Positions 36,946-48,888 of a stretch of 64,000 nt of DNA are shown here, in pieces. The stretch covers positions 3,075,501-3,139,500 of the forward strand of contig NZ_CP104992.1 of the NCBI RefSeq assembly GCF_030323265.1, read 5' to 3'. The notes beneath the pieces are model-generated. The model did no database searches. It was not told where the DNA came from and saw only the letters and a program-made list of their open reading frames with translations. Source of the stretch: Terrirhizobium terrae (GTDB lineage Bacteria; Pseudomonadota; Alphaproteobacteria; Rhizobiales; Rhizobiaceae). Position 1 is the stretch's first letter. Each line of letters starts with the position of its first letter. The position numbers and the translations under genes were made by a program.

Positions 36946-38136
36946 TTGGTTCGAGTAACTGCGATCGTAATCTGTGCGGCCCTGGCCGGTTGCCAGGCAG
37001 TGCCCGGAGAAGGCCCTCTTACGTCGGCGATCAATGCGGACGGGGGCGTTCGGCATCGGAAGTAGGGCGGCCGAATGCTGCGGTCTTCGAAATCGTGGAT
37101 GTCGACAGCCGCTCGGCGAGACTGGTTTCCGACTATACCTCGACCGCGATGAAGCGGCGTTTCGGATTCGGCGGCGGTGGTGCAGGTCGTGCCGTCATCG
37201 GTGTGGGCGATCAGCTGAAGATCACCATTTTCGAGGCCGGATCGGACGGGCTTTTCTCCACGAGCGAGATCGAAGCAGACCGGACTTGATATCGTCGTCC
37301 AGCCGGACGGCACTGCGGCTGTTCCCTATGTTGGAACCGTTCGGTTCGCTGGCAAGACTTTGGAAGAAGCGCGGCAGTCCATCTTGACCGCACTGCGCAG
37401 CAAGGCAGTCGAACCCGATGTCATCGTTGCCAGCATGGATACGCCATCGAGGTCGGTCACGGTCTCCGGCGCTGTGGGCAAGTCCGCACAGATCCCGCTG
37501 AATTTGAGTGGCGAGCAGATCACCGATGTCATCGCCAAGGCCGGTGGTCCGGTTGCTCAGCCGTATGAAAGCTACATCACGCTGGTACGCGGGCGGCGCA
37601 CCGGTACTGCGCTTCTCAAGTCGGTCATCGAAAACCCGAGCGAGAACATCTATGTTCAGCCGGGCGACCAGATTTTCGTCAGCCGTGATCCCCGCACCTT
37701 CACGCTGCTTGGCGCCGTCAAGGGCAATGCCCGCGTGGAATTTGGTGCCAATGATCTGAACCTGCTGGAAGCCGTTGCACTCGGTGGCGGTGGAAACGAT
37801 CAGGCGGTCGATGCGACGGGCTATTTCCTGTTCCGTTATGAAGAGCCGGAAGTTGTTCAGGGGCTGGTCGGTCAGGCTCGCTTCGATGAGTTGCTGCGAA
37901 AAGGAATTCGCTCGGATAAGGAAGGTCGCTATCCGATCGTCTATCGCTTCGACATGAGCAAGCCGGACAGCCTTGTCGTCGGGCAGACATTCCCTGTAAA
38001 GAGCCGGGACGTCATCTATGCGTCGCGTCACCGGAACGTTGATTTCGCCAAGTTCCTCTCGCTTATCGGTTCGCCTTTGGGCATCGCGGCGCAGGGTGCT
38101 GGCGTAGCAGCGGTCGCCAACAGCGTCAGCGACTGA
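36946..38136 (+). CDS. Polysaccharide export (OPX/Wza-like) lipoprotein A (two frameshifts)
   Basis: An outer-membrane export lipoprotein of about 396 residues. The best start is TTG 36946 with GGAG at 36932-36935, giving a lipoprotein signal ending LAGC. The frame then shifts at the GGGGG 37042-37046 (one base missing) into the poly-export domain (GVGDQLKITIFEAGSDGLF), and again near 37273-37281 (one base too many) into DIVVQPDGTAAVPYVG and the SLBB-like repeats (SENIYVQPGDQIFVSRDPRT). It is a paralogue of OPX-B at 52196, sharing a Gly-rich segment before the export domain. Gene position directly before rkpA recalls rkpU of Sinorhizobium, but I cannot confirm that name. Confidence 0.78.
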
Positions 38137-38158
38137 CGCTGAAACCTGACTGCATGAC

Positions 38159-38200
38159 GCGGCCCTGCAGCATTTTTGGGCCGCTTGAGAATATATTTTC
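38159..38200 (+). terminator. Possible terminator between OPX-A and rkpA
   Basis: GCGGCCC (38159-38165) pairs with GGGCCGC (38178-38184) around a 12-nt loop, followed by an AT-rich stretch with TTTT. The tail is weak, so read-through to rkpA is possible. Confidence 0.45.
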
Positions 38201-38341
38201 GCGTCAGGGTTGCGCCTGTTGAAAACTGTTGACAGGCGCCTCACGGCGCTTTTCTCGTGACAACTGTTGCCAACTATGTTGTTAAAGTTGATTAAGTGCG
38301 GCCTAATCCGCTTACGCCATTAATGCTGTAAACAGCACCGA

Positions 38342-41300
38342 GTGACGATGACGATAGAAGTAATTGGCAGAGCCTGTGTAGCCCCAGGCGCAAACTCTAT
38401 TCAGGAACTTCAGCAAGTCCTTAGAAAAGGGCGTTGTACTGTCACGCAAATCCCTTCCGACCGATGGGATCTGGCGCGGTTCTGGCACCCTGTACAGGGC
38501 ACACCCGGCAAGACCTATACTTATGCCGCGGGCGTGATTGACTCCGTTTATGATTTCGATCCGGGCGTTTTCGGCCTGTCGCAGCGCGAAGCCATGCAGA
38601 TGGATCCGCAGCAGCGCGTGCTCTTGCGGCTGGTCTGGCGGGCGCTGGAAGATGCAAATCTTCCGGCAAGCACGCTCGCCAACGAGAAGGTCGGCGTTTA
38701 TATCGGCGCTTCCAGTCTTGAGGCTGGCAACCTTTCCGCCGAAGATCCTGCGTCCGGCAGCCCGTATTTCATGACGGGCAATACGCTCTCGATCGTCTCC
38801 AACCGCGTCTCGCATGTCTTCGGCCTTAACGGACCGAGCATGACGATCGATACGGCCTGTTCGTCCTCGCTGGTCGCTCTGGATCAGGCCGCCCGCGCGC
38901 TTGAGCGCGGCGATATCGACACGGCAATCGTCGGCGGCGTGAACATTCTTATCTATCCGCTCTCCTTCGTCGGTTTCGCCCAGGCGCGCATGCTGTCGCC
39001 GGAAGGCCTCTGCCGCGCCTATGACACCAATGGCCATGGTTACGTCCGCGCCGAAGGTGGCGCCGCAATCGTGCTTCGTCGCAGCGATAGGGCAAGGCAG
39101 CAGAAGGACCGCAGTTACGCGCGCATCCACGCGACGGGCGTGAACTCCTCCGGCCGCACCAACGGCATCAGCCTGCCGTCGCGCGAGGCTCAGGCCGACC
39201 TGCTGCGCTCGATCTACCAAGGTAACAATATCGACGTGAACCGCGTCGCCTTCATCGAAGGCCACGGCACCGGCACGCGCGTCGGCGATCCGGCCGAAGT
39301 CTGGGCAATCGGCAGCGTCATCGCCCAGAACCGTCGCGCGCCTTTGCCGATCGGTTCGATCAAGTCGAATATCGGCCATACCGAGCCGGTATCGGGCCTC
39401 TTCGGCCTGCTCAAGGCCATGATATCGCTCGAGAACGACTATCTCCCGGCGACGCTGCATATTGAAAAGACCAATGAAGATATCGATTTCGACGCACTCA
39501 ATGTGCGCGTCAACACGTCCGCACTGAAGCTGCTTCCAGCCAAGGAGGCACGACTTGCCGGCGTCAACTCCTTCGGCTTCGGCGGCACCAATGCACACGT
39601 CGTCATTGGCGATCCCGAGCCTGCGAGCGAGGCCGATGCGCCGGCCAAGGGCGACAACGTGCTCTTCCTCGCCAGTGCCCACAGCGCGACTGCGTTGCAG
39701 ACCTTGCTTGAAGATTATCGCAAGCGTCTTTCCACGGCTGAGCCTGCGGCTGCGCGCCGGATCGTGGCTGCGACGACGACCAACAGGGATGCCCTGAAGC
39801 ACCGGTTCGCCGTCGACGCACGCAGCGAAGACACTGTCCTGCAGGCAATTGAAGCACATCTGGCAGGCGAAGCCTGCGATGGCGAGCGCGGCGAAGCGCC
39901 TTCGCATGTCGGCAAGATCGCCTTCGTATTCTCCGGTAACGGCGCGCAATGGGCCGGCATGGGCGTTGACGCCTATCGCGAAAACCGTCATTTCCGTCAG
40001 TATTTCCAGTCGTTCAGCGCGCTGTTCGAATATCATCTCGGCGAGAAGCTGACCGATCTCATCGTCGCCGATGACATCAATGCGCGGCTTGCCGATGCAA
40101 CCATCGCCCAGCCGCTGCTCTTCGCGGTACAGGCAGCACTCTCCGATTGCCTTGCTGCGCACGGCATCCGTCCCGATGTGGTCTTCGGCCACTCTGTCGG
40201 CGAAATCGCGGCTGCCTATGCGTCAAAGGCGCTGACCGCGGCTGAATCGGTTGCGATCGTGGCCAAGCGTTCGCGCTCACAGCATTTGTTTGCCGGCCAG
40301 GGCAAGATGGCTGCTGTGGTCATGAGCGAAGAGGCCGCAGCGGCCTTCGCCAAGACCCACGGTCTCGACGGCATCTGCGTCGCCGCAGTCAATGCTCCGA
40401 ACTCGGTCACCATTTCCGGACCGGTCGAGGAAATTCAGGCATTCCGCGATGCGGCCCGCAAGGTCCAGGTCGTCGCCCATATCCTCGATATCAACTACCC
40501 GTTCCACCATCCGATCATCGACAGTGCGCGCGCCGGCTTCCTTGCCGACCTGCCGGCCATCGAGCCGCAGAGCGCTGCCTGTACCTTCGTCTCTACCGTC
40601 ACCGGCGGCATCTACGATGGCCGTGGCCTCGATGCCGATTACTGGTGGCGCAATGTCCGCGAGCCGGTGCTCTTCCGCTCGGCCGCCGAGACGGCGCTCG
40701 ATCTCGGATGCAACCTCTTCATCGAGATCTCGCCGCGTACGATCCTGTCCAATTACGTGTCCGAAATCGCCAAGAACATAGCGCAGCCGGCGACCGTGAT
40801 CGGTACGCTGCAGCGTGAGGCTTCCGTCGAAGGCCGCGATCCTGTCGCCCGTTCGTTTGCCCGCGCCATTGCCCATGGCGCAGTGCCGGCTCCGTCGCGC
40901 CACAGCGGCAAACGCAATGCATTGGCCGACCTGCCGTCGCTGCCTTTCGAGCCGATGTCGCTCAAGATGCCGGGAACGACGGACGAGATCGACGTCTTCG
41001 GTCGCGACCTGAAGAGCCGCTACACGCTGCTTGGCTGGCGTAACGACCCGAATGGTTCTCACTGGAAAAACCACATCGACGCACTGCTTTTCCCCGATCT
41101 TGCGGAACACGTGGTCGATGGCCGCGCCATCCTGCCAGGCAGTGGCTTCCTCGATATCGCCGTGACGGCGGCGCAGGCGCATTTCGGCACGGACGAGATC
41201 GAGATTTCCAACATGGAGATCGTGCGGCCGCTGGAACTGCGCCCCGATCGCATGCTCGAAATGTCGACAATCCTGTCGCCCGAGACCGGCAATATCGAGA

Positions 41301-44300
41301 TCTCGTTCGCGTGAGCGCCTGAGCAGCGACGACTGGACGATCCACGCCGTCGGCCGTTGTCGGCGCCCGGTGGACGGTGAAGGTTATCGGTTCGAGGGCG
41401 CAAAGACCGCCGACGATCGATCCAGCCTCTCGTCCACGGAAGTCTATGAGACCGCCGAGCGCTTCGGTCTGCAATATGGACCACGTTTCCAGCTGCTCTC
41501 CGAGGCCGTTGCATTTGGCAACAATGTCGTCGAGGTCGAGCTGAAGAACGCTGCGGATCCTGCGCATCCTTACGTCAGCTACAATCTCAACCCGTTCTCG
41601 GTAGACGCCGTCTTCCACGGCCTCGTGGCTCTGTTCGACAAGCTGTCCGGCAGCGAAGCTGGTTCGCCCTATATCCCGGTTCGCTTCGGCTCTGTCCGCG
41701 TAACTGGCACGGGTGAGACGATCGCCCAGGCGGTGATCGAAATCGAACGCTTCAGCAGCTTCTCGATCAAGGTCAACTTCCGCCTCTTCAACGCCGCCGG
41801 CGAACAGGTCGCGATGCTTGCCGATTGCCGCTTCCGCCGCACATCGCTGCGCCGTCACCACACGCTGGATTCCGTCGCCTTTCATTTCGAAGCCGTTCCG
41901 AGCGCGCTCCTAGCTGCTGCGGCAGGTCGGACATTCGCACTGCCGGCGCTGTCCGAAGGCACATCGGTGTCGTCCAAGGACAATGCTTCGCTGATGATCG
42001 ATGCTGCGATCTACCGTGCCTGCCACGAGATCGCCCTGTCTCTGGCGGACCGCGAAGGCGTCATCCTGTCTTCAGCCCTGCCGGGCGACAAGGATCTGCG
42101 CGCGTTCCTGACCTCCTGCCTTTTCACGCTGGAAGATGCCGGGATCGCCTCGCCGACGGATGCCGGCTGGCAGGTGCCGCAGGAATTTGCCTTCCCGCCG
42201 GTCGCCGATCTGATCCAGGAAATCTACCGCGAGAACTCCGCCCGGGTCGCCGAGGCGGTTCTCGTCAACGACGTTTATCGCGACATGATGGAACGTCTGT
42301 CGCTCGTCACCCTTCGCGGTGATGCCGAGGCAGCATTGCAGCGCAATGTCAGCGAAGCGACGCTGGACCACGTCCTCATCCATTCGCCACTTGGCCGCAG
42401 CCGCGCGGAAAGCGCAGTCGAACTGGCCAAGCGCTTCTGCAAGGCCAACCCCGGCAAGACGCGTTTCATCGTCGAGCTCGGCAGCACCAGTGAATCGGTC
42501 AGCACGCGGTTCGCGGATCTAGCCGCTTCGATTGGCGCGACGCTTGTGATCGCTGAACCGCGCGAAAATGCACGGCGCATGCTGGAACTGGCCTTCGAGC
42601 AGAAGGTCCATGTTTCGGTCGTCGAACCCAAGGCGCTTTCCGCCCTGCCGCAGGTCGATCTGATCATCGCAGGCGGGCTGAACAGCCAGGCTTTGCTCGC
42701 AGCCGATGACGACGTTCGCCAGGCCGTTCGCACGCTCGCATCCAAGGGCACAGCAATCGTCTTTGCCGATCGTGCGCCGTCCGCATTCAACGACTTCACC
42801 TTCGGTCTGTCGGACGACTGGTTTGCCGCGAGCCAGTCCGCAGATTTCCCGGTTGGCCAACTCGGCACACCGACGCAGATCGAGAGCCTGCTTTCGGATT
42901 TCGGCTTCGCTGCGCCCTCGATAGAGGAAGTTCAGACCGAGCAGGGGTCTCTCATCCTGGCATCGGCTCAGTCCATCGCTTCGACCGAAAGGCTTGCTGC
43001 CGAGGCACGTGGCCATCTGATCGTTGTCGCTGAACCGTCCGCAGAGACGTCGGTCTCCGCATCCTTCACTGATGCGACGATCGTGTCTGCAGGATCGGTG
43101 CTCGAACAGCCATTCGAGGCAGATGAGCAGGGCACCATCTGCGTCGCCTACCTTGCCGATCGCGGTGCTCATGAGAACGTCTCTGGCCTTCAGGTCGAGC
43201 GCCTGTCACGCTTCAAGCATCTGGCGGAAACGCTGACGCGTCAGTCCCTCGGGCTTGCAGGCCGTCCGCGGATCGTCATCGTCGCGGCCGGCGGTTCTCC
43301 GCTTGCCGGCGCGAAGAGCGATGAGGGCAATGCAGGTCTCTGGACCTTTGCCCGCGTTCTTCAGAATGAATATGACGCCGTCGATATTCATCTCGTCGAC
43401 GCGGAAAGCGACGCGTCCGTCGCACTCGTCGATCGCATCGCCACTGTCCGCGGCGCCAACCGCGAATGGTTGGTCGCGGGCGAGGGCCTTGTCGAAATCC
43501 GCGCGGCATCCGGCCCGTTTGCTGGCTCCGACACGACGACGACCAATTTCGAAGCCGCTACCATCCGTCAGCTGGTGAGTGGTCGCGTCGACAGCATCAT
43601 CTGGGAAACCTGTGACCCGGCCGAGCCTGCAGACGACGAGGTCATTATCGCGGTCGAGGCTGCGGGCCTCAACTTCCGCGACGTTATGTGGTCCATGGGC
43701 CTCCTGCCGGAAGAAGCGCTGGAAGACGGTTTTGCAGGCGCCACGATCGGCATGGAAATGTCCGGCCGTGTCGAGCGCGTCGGTTCGGCCGTGATCGATC
43801 TCGTCCCGGGTGACCGGGTCATGGGCATCGGCCCGGCCGCGTTCTCGACCCATGTCCGCGTTCGCCGTGACGGTGTAACGAAATTCCCCGACAGGCTGGA
43901 TTTCGCCGCGGCGGCAACCGTGCCGGTTGCCTTCCTCACGGCCTATTATGCCATGGTCCAACTCGGCCATATCGAGCCGGGCGAGACGATCCTCATTCAC
44001 GGTGCTGCCGGCGGCGTTGGCCTTGCCGCGCTGCAGATCGCCAAGCTGAAGGGCGCGACCGTTATCGCGACGGCTGGCACCATCGAGAAGCGCCGCTTCC
44101 TCGAAACGGTTGGCGCCGACCACATCTTCGATTCCCGCTCGCTCGATTTCGTCTCCCGCGTTCGCGCGGTGACGAACGGCGAGGGCGTCGATCTGGTTCT
44201 CAACTCGCTCTTCTCCGAAGCGATGGAGCGAAGCCTCGAACTTGTGAAACCCTTCGGTCGCTTCCTCGAACTCGGCAAGCGCGACTACTATTCCGACCGC

Positions 44301-45767
44301 AAGATCGGACTGCGTCCGTTCCGCCGCAACATCAGCTATTTCGGCATCGACGCCGACCAGTTGCTGGTCAACCTGCCGGCGGTGACGAAGAAGATCTTCA
44401 CGCAGATCGGCGAGCTGTTCCAGAACGGCGAGCTTTCGCCTCTGCCTTATCGCGCCTTCGGCTTCGACGAGATCGGCAGCGCCTTCCGCCTGATGCAGAA
44501 TGCCGGCCAGATCGGCAAGATCGTCATCGAGCCGCCGGTGCGCGGCAAGGATCGCGTCGTCGTGGCGACCGACCGCGCTGTTCGCTTCGACGGCGAGGGC
44601 ACCTTCCTCGTTGCCGGTGGTATCGGCGGCTTCGGCCTTGTAGCCGCCGACTGGCTGGTTGCTAGGGGCGCACGACGGATCGCGCTCTGCTCGCGTCGCG
44701 GCATTGCCGACGAGGCGACGATCCGGGCTCTCGAAAAGTGGGCGCGCCTCGGTGTGGCCGCTACATTGCACGCCTGCGATATCACCAACGATCAGTCGCT
44801 CTCGGGGCTTCTGACCGAGCTGCGCGGTGCTGCTCCCATCAAGGGTGTCATCCACGCCGCCATGGTGCTGGACGACGCGCTGCTGACCAACCTCACCGAC
44901 GAGCGCAACCGTCCGGTCGTCGACGTGAAGGTTCGCGGTGCTGAATTGCTCGACAAGCTGACCCGTGGCGATGATCTCGAGCTCTTCCTGCTCTTCTCTT
45001 CGGCCACGACGATGCTCGGAAACCCTGGCCAGGCGAATTACGTCATCGCCAACGGCTATCTCGAAGGCCTTGCCCGCGCCCGCCGCGCAGCCGGTCTCTC
45101 GGCGCTTGCCGTCGGTTTCGGTGCGATTGCCGATACTGGCTTCCTGGCGCGCAATGCCGAAGTCAACGAGCTTCTGTCGAAGCGTATCGGCAAGACGGCG
45201 CTCAAGGCGCGCGATGCGCTGGAGCAGGTCGAGAACTACATGGCGGCCGACACCGGCTCCATCGATGCTGCGGCGGTCATGATCGCCGAAGTCGACTGGA
45301 GCGCTGTCCGCATGCTGCCGATCGCGACGTCCTCCCTGTTCGAGACGGCCATGCGCGCGGCCGGCAGCCAGCAGGCTGCGGCAGACGGCGACCGGATCGA
45401 TCTGGAAGAGCTCATCCGCGGCAAGTCGATCGACGAAGCCCAGGTGCTGCTGCATCAGGTCGTTGCCGCCGAAATCGCCACGATCCTGCGTGTGACCGAA
45501 GACAGCATCACGCCGGAAAAGATCCTCAAGGATGTCGGCCTCGACAGTCTGATGGCGATGGAACTCGGCATGAGCTTCCAGCAGAAGACCGGGTTTGATA
45601 TTCCTCTGAGCGGCGTCGGTGAAGACACGACCGTCAGCGATGTCGTCACCCGTCTGCGCGAGAGGGTCTCGAAGCGCAACGACGAGGACGAATCTGGTCC
45701 GCAGGACGAGGTCCTGGATCGCCTGGTGAAGAGCCACTCGACACAGCAGAAAGCAGCCGCACAGTGA
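38342..45767 (+). CDS. rkpA: Modular polyketide/fatty-acid synthase RkpA (frameshifted)
   Basis: A multidomain synthase of about 2475 residues, start GTG 38342 or ATG 38348. The ketosynthase (1-430) has Cys in DTACSSSLVALD and His in EGHGTGTRVG and SNIGHTEPVSG. The acyltransferase (520-830) has Ser in FGHSVGEIAAAY. The dehydratase (about 900-1180) has HVVDGRAILPGSGF. A degenerate methyltransferase-like region (about 1340-1530) follows, then enoylreductase (1745-2075, HGAAGGVGLAALQI), ketoreductase (2090-2275, GGIGGFGLVAADW; Tyr in GQANYVIAN) and ACP (Ser in DVGLDSLMAMEL). It is fully reducing in layout. One extra base near 41309 splits it within the dehydratase region; ISFRERLSSDDW restores it. 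In Sinorhizobium RkpA is needed for K-antigen, probably making a lipid carrier or anchor. Confidence 0.92.
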
Positions 45768-47190
45768 CTGACAAAGACAAGCGGGGAACCACGGCGTCTT
45801 CCGGCGGAGACGCCAAGAAGGGGTTCCTCGAACAGATGCGGCAGACGAACGAGGCATCCGGGCGCAATCGCGAAGCGCGGTTGAACCGCCAGCCGCAGGC
45901 TGCTGCCCGCCAGGCATTGAAGTTCGACCAGCTGCCGGAATATCAGCGCGTGCAGACGCAGCGGAAGATCGGCGAGATGATCGGAGTGGGCAACCCCTTC
46001 TATCGCTCGCATGATGCCGCAGCCGGTGCGACCACCGTCATGGGTGGCGAACTCTTCGCCAATTTCGCCTCCTACGACTATCTCGGCACCAACACCGATC
46101 CGCTAGTGATGAGCCGCGCGAAGGAAGCGATCGACCGTTACGGCATCTCTGCCTCTGCCAGCCGCCTTGTGGCAGGCGAACGTCCGGTTCACACGGAGCT
46201 GGAAGCGGCCCTGGCCGAGGTTTATGGCGTCGAGGCAGCCGTCTGCTTCGTCAGCGGTTACCTCACCAATGTCGCAGCGATCAGCTGTCTGGTTGGCCCG
46301 CAGGACCTCGTCATCCACGACGAGTTCATCCACAACAGCGCGCTTGCCGGCATAAAACAGTCCGGCGCCACCCGCAGGCTTTTCCGTCACAACGACGTCG
46401 ACAATCTTGAAACCGTTTTGAAGACCCTGTCTTCCGATTTCCGCCGCGTGCTGGTCATCGTTGAAGGCGTCTATTCGATGGACGGCGATATCGCCGATCT
46501 GCCAAAGCTTCTCGAACTGCGCAGCCGCTACGGTTTCTGGCTGATGGTCGACGAGGCCCATGCGCTGGGTGTGCTCGGCAAGACGGGCAGGGGCACATTC
46601 GAGCATTTCGGTCTCGATCCAAAGGATGTCGATCTTTGGATGGGCACGCTCTCCAAGACGACCTCGAGCTGCGGCGGCTATATTGCCGGTTCGCAGGCGC
46701 TGGCGGATATCCTGAAGGCGGAAGCCGGCGGCTTCGTCTACAGCGTCGGTCTCGCCCCCGTGCTAGCAACGGCTGCAAAGGCTGGACTTGAGATCCTACG
46801 CAATGAGCCTGAGCGGACCGAGCGCCTGCACAGCAACGGCGCGCTCTTCCTGGAGTATGCCCAGAAAGCCGGTCTCGACACGGGCTTGAGCGTCGGCTTT
46901 TCGGTGGTGCCGGTTCTCGTCGGCGATTCCTTCGCGCTGTACAGCTCTCCAACGAATTGCTGGAAGACGGCGTCAATGCGCTGCCGATCATCCATCCTGC
47001 AGTTCCTGAAGGCATGGCGCGCCTGCGCTTCTTCATCACCTGCAATCACACCGAAGAGCAGATCCGCCATGCTGTCGACGCGACCGCTCGCAGGTTGAAA
47101 GCCCTGAAGGACCGCAATTTCGGCCTCGCCTCGCTTGACATGGAAAAGATGATGCAGCTTTCGCCGCTGCTCCAGACGCCCAATAGTTGA
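45764..47190 (+). CDS. rkpG: AONS-type acyl transferase RkpG (frameshifted)
   Basis: A PLP-dependent alpha-oxoamine synthase of about 475 residues, related to 8-amino-7-oxononanoate synthase and serine palmitoyltransferase. The PLP site is visible in LMVDEAHALGVLG and the lysine in GTLSKTTSSCGGYIAGS. Its N-terminal 70 residues are a basic extension outside the fold. The last 75 residues are in another frame; one base added near 46931-46934 joins them as VGDSFRAVQLSNELLEDG. The GTG start overlaps the rkpA stop by 4 nt (translational coupling), so RkpG probably condenses the RkpA acyl product, still on its ACP, with an amino acid. This is an inference. Confidence 0.88.
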
Positions 47191-47206
47191 GGTGAGGAGC
47201 GGCGCC

Positions 47207-47992
47207 ATGCATGTCGTCGTAACGGGGGGATCGAGCGGCATCGGACTTGAGGTTGCAAAGATCTACGCGGCGAAGGGCGTGTCTGTTTCGATCGTCGCCC
47301 GCAATCCCGAAAGGCTGCAATCCGCGCATGAGCGGATCGAAAGCGTTGCGGCCGTCGGCGCCAAAATCTTCTCGGCGGCCGCCGACGTGGCCGACCCTGT
47401 AGCTCTTTCCGCGGCGATCGCCGCTTGCGAAGCCGTTCAGGGGCCGTGCGACACTCTCGTCGTGTCGGCAGGCATCGTCGATCCTGCATGGTTCTACGAA
47501 CAGAGCGATGAAGCCTTCCGCGCCATGTGGGAGACGAATTTTCACGGTGCGGTCAACGCCGTCAGGGCGGTCTATCAGGGCATGCGCAAGCGCCGGGAAG
47601 GGCGCATCATGATCGTGTCCTCCGCCGCCGCTCTCATCGGCATTCCCGCCTATGCGGGCTATTGCGGGTCGAAGGCCGCGCTCGTCGGGTTTGTAGACTC
47701 GTTGCGGTTGGAGGCGATACCGGACGGGATATCCGTCGGGATATGCTTCCCGCCCGATACCGACACGCCGCAGCTTGCCTGGGAAGTCCAGTGCCGCCCG
47801 CGCGAAGCGCAGATGCTGATGGGCAAGGTAAAGCCGCGACGCGCGGAAAACATTGCAGCAGACATCGTCGACGGGATCGCCAAGGGCAGGGCGCGGGTCT
47901 ATTTCACCCTGTCGATTGCGGCGCTGTCCATCTTCGGCCCGGCGATCAAGCCGTTTGTCGAGCTGTGGTACCGGCTTCGTGTCGGTCGTTAG
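47207..47992 (+). CDS. rkpH: SDR oxidoreductase RkpH
   Basis: A 261-residue short-chain dehydrogenase with cofactor loop VVVTGGSSGIGLEVAK, Ser in IMIVSSAAALIG, and Tyr/Lys in YAGYCGSKAALVGF. The C-terminal hydrophobic segment (YFTLSIAALSIFGPAIKPF) resembles that of 3-ketodihydrosphingosine reductases, which fits reduction of a keto product released by the AONS-type RkpG. ATG 47207 follows GAGGAG and lies 16 nt after the rkpG stop. The rkpA-rkpG-rkpH order is that of the Sinorhizobium rkp-1 region. Confidence 0.88.
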   Translation: MHVVVTGGSSGIGLEVAKIYAAKGVSVSIVARNPERLQSAHERIESVAAVGAKIFSAAADVADPVALSAAIAACEAVQGPCDTLVVSAGIVDPAWFYEQSDEAFRAMWETNFHGAVNAVRAVYQGMRKRREGRIMIVSSAAALIGIPAYAGYCGSKAALVGFVDSLRLEAIPDGISVGICFPPDTDTPQLAWEVQCRPREAQMLMGKVKPRRAENIAADIVDGIAKGRARVYFTLSIAALSIFGPAIKPFVELWYRLRVGR

Positions 47993-48000
47993 AGCCAGCG

Positions 48001-48786
48001 CTAGATAAACGCCTTCTCCTCACCATCGATCTTCAGAACCGTAAGATTGCCCGTGTAATAGGCGCCGGTGTCGATCCCGATGCGGCCGGGGCCGAGACTT
48101 GGCTCCGGCTGCGGTGTATGTCCATGGACGACGATGATCGGCAATCCGGAACCTTCGGTCAGGAACGGATCACGGATCCACATCAGGTCTTCGTCATGCT
48201 GATCCGCCAATGGCAATCGCGGCCGCAGACCGGCGTGAACGAAGACGATGTTGCCGATCTTGAGGCATATCGGCAGGTGGGACAGAAACTCCCTGTGGCT
48301 GGCCGGGATGGCTTCGGCAAGAAGCTCCTTCAGGTCGCCACTGCGGCTCTTCCGCTTTACGGTGAGATGGCGCAGGTCGATGCCGTAGGACATCAGCGTC
48401 TGCTCTCCGCCGAGGCCCAGCCAATCCATATAAAGGTCGGGCTCCTCGATGAACTTGCTGAAGACGTCGTCGTGATTGCCGCAAAGCGCGAGACGCCTCA
48501 GGCCGAGCTCGCTCGGTGTCAGAAGATGTTCGACCACCTGACACGAACTCGGGCCGCGATCGACATAATCGCCGAGCATCACGACGAGGCCGGGCCGTCC
48601 GGTGCGGCGCACATCATGGGCGATGCGGGCCTCTGCATCCTGCAGCTCGCGAAGACAGCCATGCACGTCCCCGATCGCATAGATCGGATAGGTCGCCGGC
48701 TCGTCGCCGAGATCAATTCGGCGTCTGGAAGGGGCGGCAGCCTGCACTGTCTGGCTCCGTTTCATCCAGCCGATTATTTTACGCAT
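48001..48786 (-). CDS. PPP-type metallophosphoesterase (serine/threonine phosphatase-like)
   Basis: A 261-residue calcineurin-like phosphatase. The three PPP motifs are intact: IYAIGDVHGCLREL, VMLGDYVDRGPSS and LALCGNHDDVF, with downstream histidines in FVHAGLRP and IVVHGHTPQPEP. Relatives include the bacterial PrpA/PphA-like phosphatases and Ap4A hydrolase-like enzymes; the substrate is unknown. It converges on rkpH (8-nt gap) and is not part of that operon. A tyrosine-type Wzc is encoded nearby, but this class is not a tyrosine phosphatase of the Wzb type. Confidence 0.85.
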   Translation of the reverse strand: MRKIIGWMKRSQTVQAAAPSRRRIDLGDEPATYPIYAIGDVHGCLRELQDAEARIAHDVRRTGRPGLVVMLGDYVDRGPSSCQVVEHLLTPSELGLRRLALCGNHDDVFSKFIEEPDLYMDWLGLGGEQTLMSYGIDLRHLTVKRKSRSGDLKELLAEAIPASHREFLSHLPICLKIGNIVFVHAGLRPRLPLADQHDEDLMWIRDPFLTEGSGLPIIVVHGHTPQPEPSLGPGRIGIDTGAYYTGNLTVLKIDGEEKAFI

Positions 48787-48826
48787 CGATGTCGCCAGTT
48801 AGAAGAAAAATGTATTTTTAGACAAT

Positions 48827-48852
48827 GAAAACTCCCTCCTAAGGGAGGGTTA
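48827..48852 (-). terminator. Possible terminator downstream of paralogue B
   Basis: On the minus strand CCCTCC-CTTA-GGAGGG is followed by AGTTTTCATT. It lies 40 nt after the paralogue B stop and before the phosphatase gene. Confidence 0.5.
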
Positions 48853-48888
48853 AAAACAGGCCCCCGATACTAGCTATCACGCGATTGT

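Noticed and set aside
38312-40192. A 626-codon minus-strand frame opposite the RkpA ketosynthase and acyltransferase
   Set aside because: It mirrors the real coding frame; no family features are seen.
43206-45917. A 903-codon open frame on the minus strand opposite rkpA
   Set aside because: It is a shadow of the GC-rich codon pattern of rkpA. Its translation has no recognisable motif, while the plus strand encodes intact enoylreductase, ketoreductase and ACP domains.
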